From contig JAPLSR010000340.1 of the NCBI GenBank assembly GCA_026398545.1, positions 1-6,783 on the forward strand: a DNA stretch of 6,783 nt, given 5' to 3'. The translations under genes were made by a program, and so were the position numbers. Below, one piece after another: positions 5,974 through 6,783 of this stretch. Under the pieces are notes generated by a model. It did not search any database. It was not told where the DNA came from and saw nothing but the letters and a program-made list of their open reading frames with translations. Origin of the DNA: Candidatus Sumerlaeota bacterium (GTDB lineage Bacteria; Sumerlaeota; Sumerlaeia; MWCT01). Position 1 is the first letter of the stretch, and every line of letters starts with the position of its first letter.

Positions 5974-6783
5974 ATGATTTCAAAAGACGAAGCGCGGAAA
6001 AAAATTGAGCAACTTGTCGAGAAATTTGAAGAAAACAAAGAGTTTTATTTAAGCCCTGATTATAATGAAACGCAAACTCGCCGCGAATTCATTGACCCCT
6101 TTTTTAAGGCTCTCGGTTGGGATATGGATAACGAAAAAAATGAACCTGAACCCTACAAAGACGTTATCCATGAGGATAAAATCCACGATGGAAAAGGCGT
6201 GAAGGCGCCGGATTATTGTTTTACCATCTATGGACATAAAAAGTTCTTTGTAGAAGCGAAAAAGCCCAGCGTTGATATCAAAGATCAGATAAGCCCCATT
6301 TATCAGATACGACGTTATGGCTGGAGCGCCAGCCTTCCTGTTTGTGTTCTCACAGACTTTGAAGAATTCGCTATTTATCAATGCACAAAAAAACCAACCC
6401 CAAACGATAAGCCGATTGATGAGCGAATCGGATATTTTAGATATGAACAATACATCGAAGAATTTGATTATATCTGGGAATATTTCTCGCGTGAGAGTGT
6501 TCATCATGGAAGTTTGGATAAGTTAGTAAAATCCGATATTGCCAGAAGGGGAACGGAAACCGTTAATAAAGAATTTCTAAAATCCCTTGAAGAATGGAGA
6601 AAACTACTTGCTGTCAATATCGCACTTCGCAATCCCTCTCTAACTGAAGAAGAAATAAATTATGCCGTCCAGCAGACGATTGATAGAATCATTTTCTTAA
6701 GAATCTGTGAAGATAGGAAAGTTGAAAAATATGCAAGACTTTCAGAACACCTCAATGGAGATAACTTTTATCAAAATCTTTTT
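5974..6783 (+). CDS. Type IIG-like restriction-modification protein, N-terminal part (3'-truncated)
   Basis: An open frame from ATG 5974 runs through the right edge (270 codons, no stop). AGGA at 5961-5964 gives a ribosome site nine bases upstream. The sequence begins with a YNETQTRREFIDPFFKALGW segment (about 30-49), then PD at 79-80, FFVEAKKP (Glu94, Lys96) and PIYQIRRYGWSA (Gln111, Tyr115). This is the PD-(D/E)xK nuclease core plus QxxxY motif found at the N-terminus of Eco57I-like and other type IIG enzymes and in HsdR-type subunits. Further on, TIDRIIFLRICEDRKV (235-250) matches the helical linker that usually precedes the N6-adenine methyltransferase domain in single-chain enzymes. That methylase (NPPY motif) and a specificity domain would lie beyond the window. 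Expected role: cutting unmodified foreign DNA. The gene is clearly AT-richer than its neighbours (two sampled 60-base stretches gave about 37% G+C), consistent with horizontal acquisition. Type I HsdR N-terminus is the main alternative. Confidence 0.8.
   Translation, partial: MISKDEARKKIEQLVEKFEENKEFYLSPDYNETQTRREFIDPFFKALGWDMDNEKNEPEPYKDVIHEDKIHDGKGVKAPDYCFTIYGHKKFFVEAKKPSVDIKDQISPIYQIRRYGWSASLPVCVLTDFEEFAIYQCTKKPTPNDKPIDERIGYFRYEQYIEEFDYIWEYFSRESVHHGSLDKLVKSDIARRGTETVNKEFLKSLEEWRKLLAVNIALRNPSLTEEEINYAVQQTIDRIIFLRICEDRKVEKYARLSEHLNGDNFYQNLF

Noticed and set aside
6049..6507. 152-codon - strand frame opposite the restriction-type gene
   Set aside because: The + strand frame carries ordered nuclease motifs (PD, EAK, QxxxY) and a ribosome site; the antisense frame begins and ends arbitrarily inside it.

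Overview
The window comes from a bacterium with a cell envelope and, most likely, a periplasm. It encodes a secreted Ca-binding protein, a membrane thiol-redox carrier, a periplasmic metal-binding protein and a sigma-54 activator. G+C is moderate to high over most of the window and drops clearly in the last 0.8 kb. I cannot fix the taxon. The single dockerin-type EF-hand at the end of a large secreted protein, next to NtrC-type regulation, is common in uncultivated Gram-negative lineages, but that is only a leaning.

Layout: (1) Bases 2-1276, + strand, hold the 3' end of a large secreted protein that ends in half a dockerin motif. (2) Bases 1338-2546, - strand, encode a fusion of an N-terminal thioredoxin-like domain to a CcdA/DsbD-like membrane domain; it converges on gene 1. 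(3) Bases 2547-2776 are a structured intergenic region with a perfect 20-bp palindrome, an imperfect hairpin, and a predicted RNA hairpin that would pair the start codon of gene 2. (4) Bases 2777-3259, - strand, are rnhA (ribonuclease HI). (5) Bases 3260-3520 are an AT-rich divergent promoter region. (6) Bases 3521-4948, + strand, encode a complete NtrC-type response regulator. (7) Bases 4981-5913, + strand, encode a ZnuA-like periplasmic metal-binding protein, 32 bp downstream and probably in the same operon. (8) Bases 5974 to the window end, + strand, hold the N-terminal 270 codons of a restriction-modification-type protein with a PD-ExK nuclease motif, in clearly AT-richer DNA.

How the genes may work together: the regulator and the metal-binding protein look cotranscribed, yet no sensor kinase and no ABC permease or ATPase is visible. 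Their partners must lie outside the window or elsewhere in the genome. The redox fusion, rnhA and the secreted protein look like independent units. The restriction gene marks the likely start of an accessory, defence-related segment. I found no CRISPR array, tRNA, rRNA or insertion sequence, and nothing that amounts to a clearly new multi-gene system. The most unusual points are the regulatory DNA between rnhA and the redox gene, the missing metal-ligand histidine in the binding protein, and the truncated restriction gene at the right edge.
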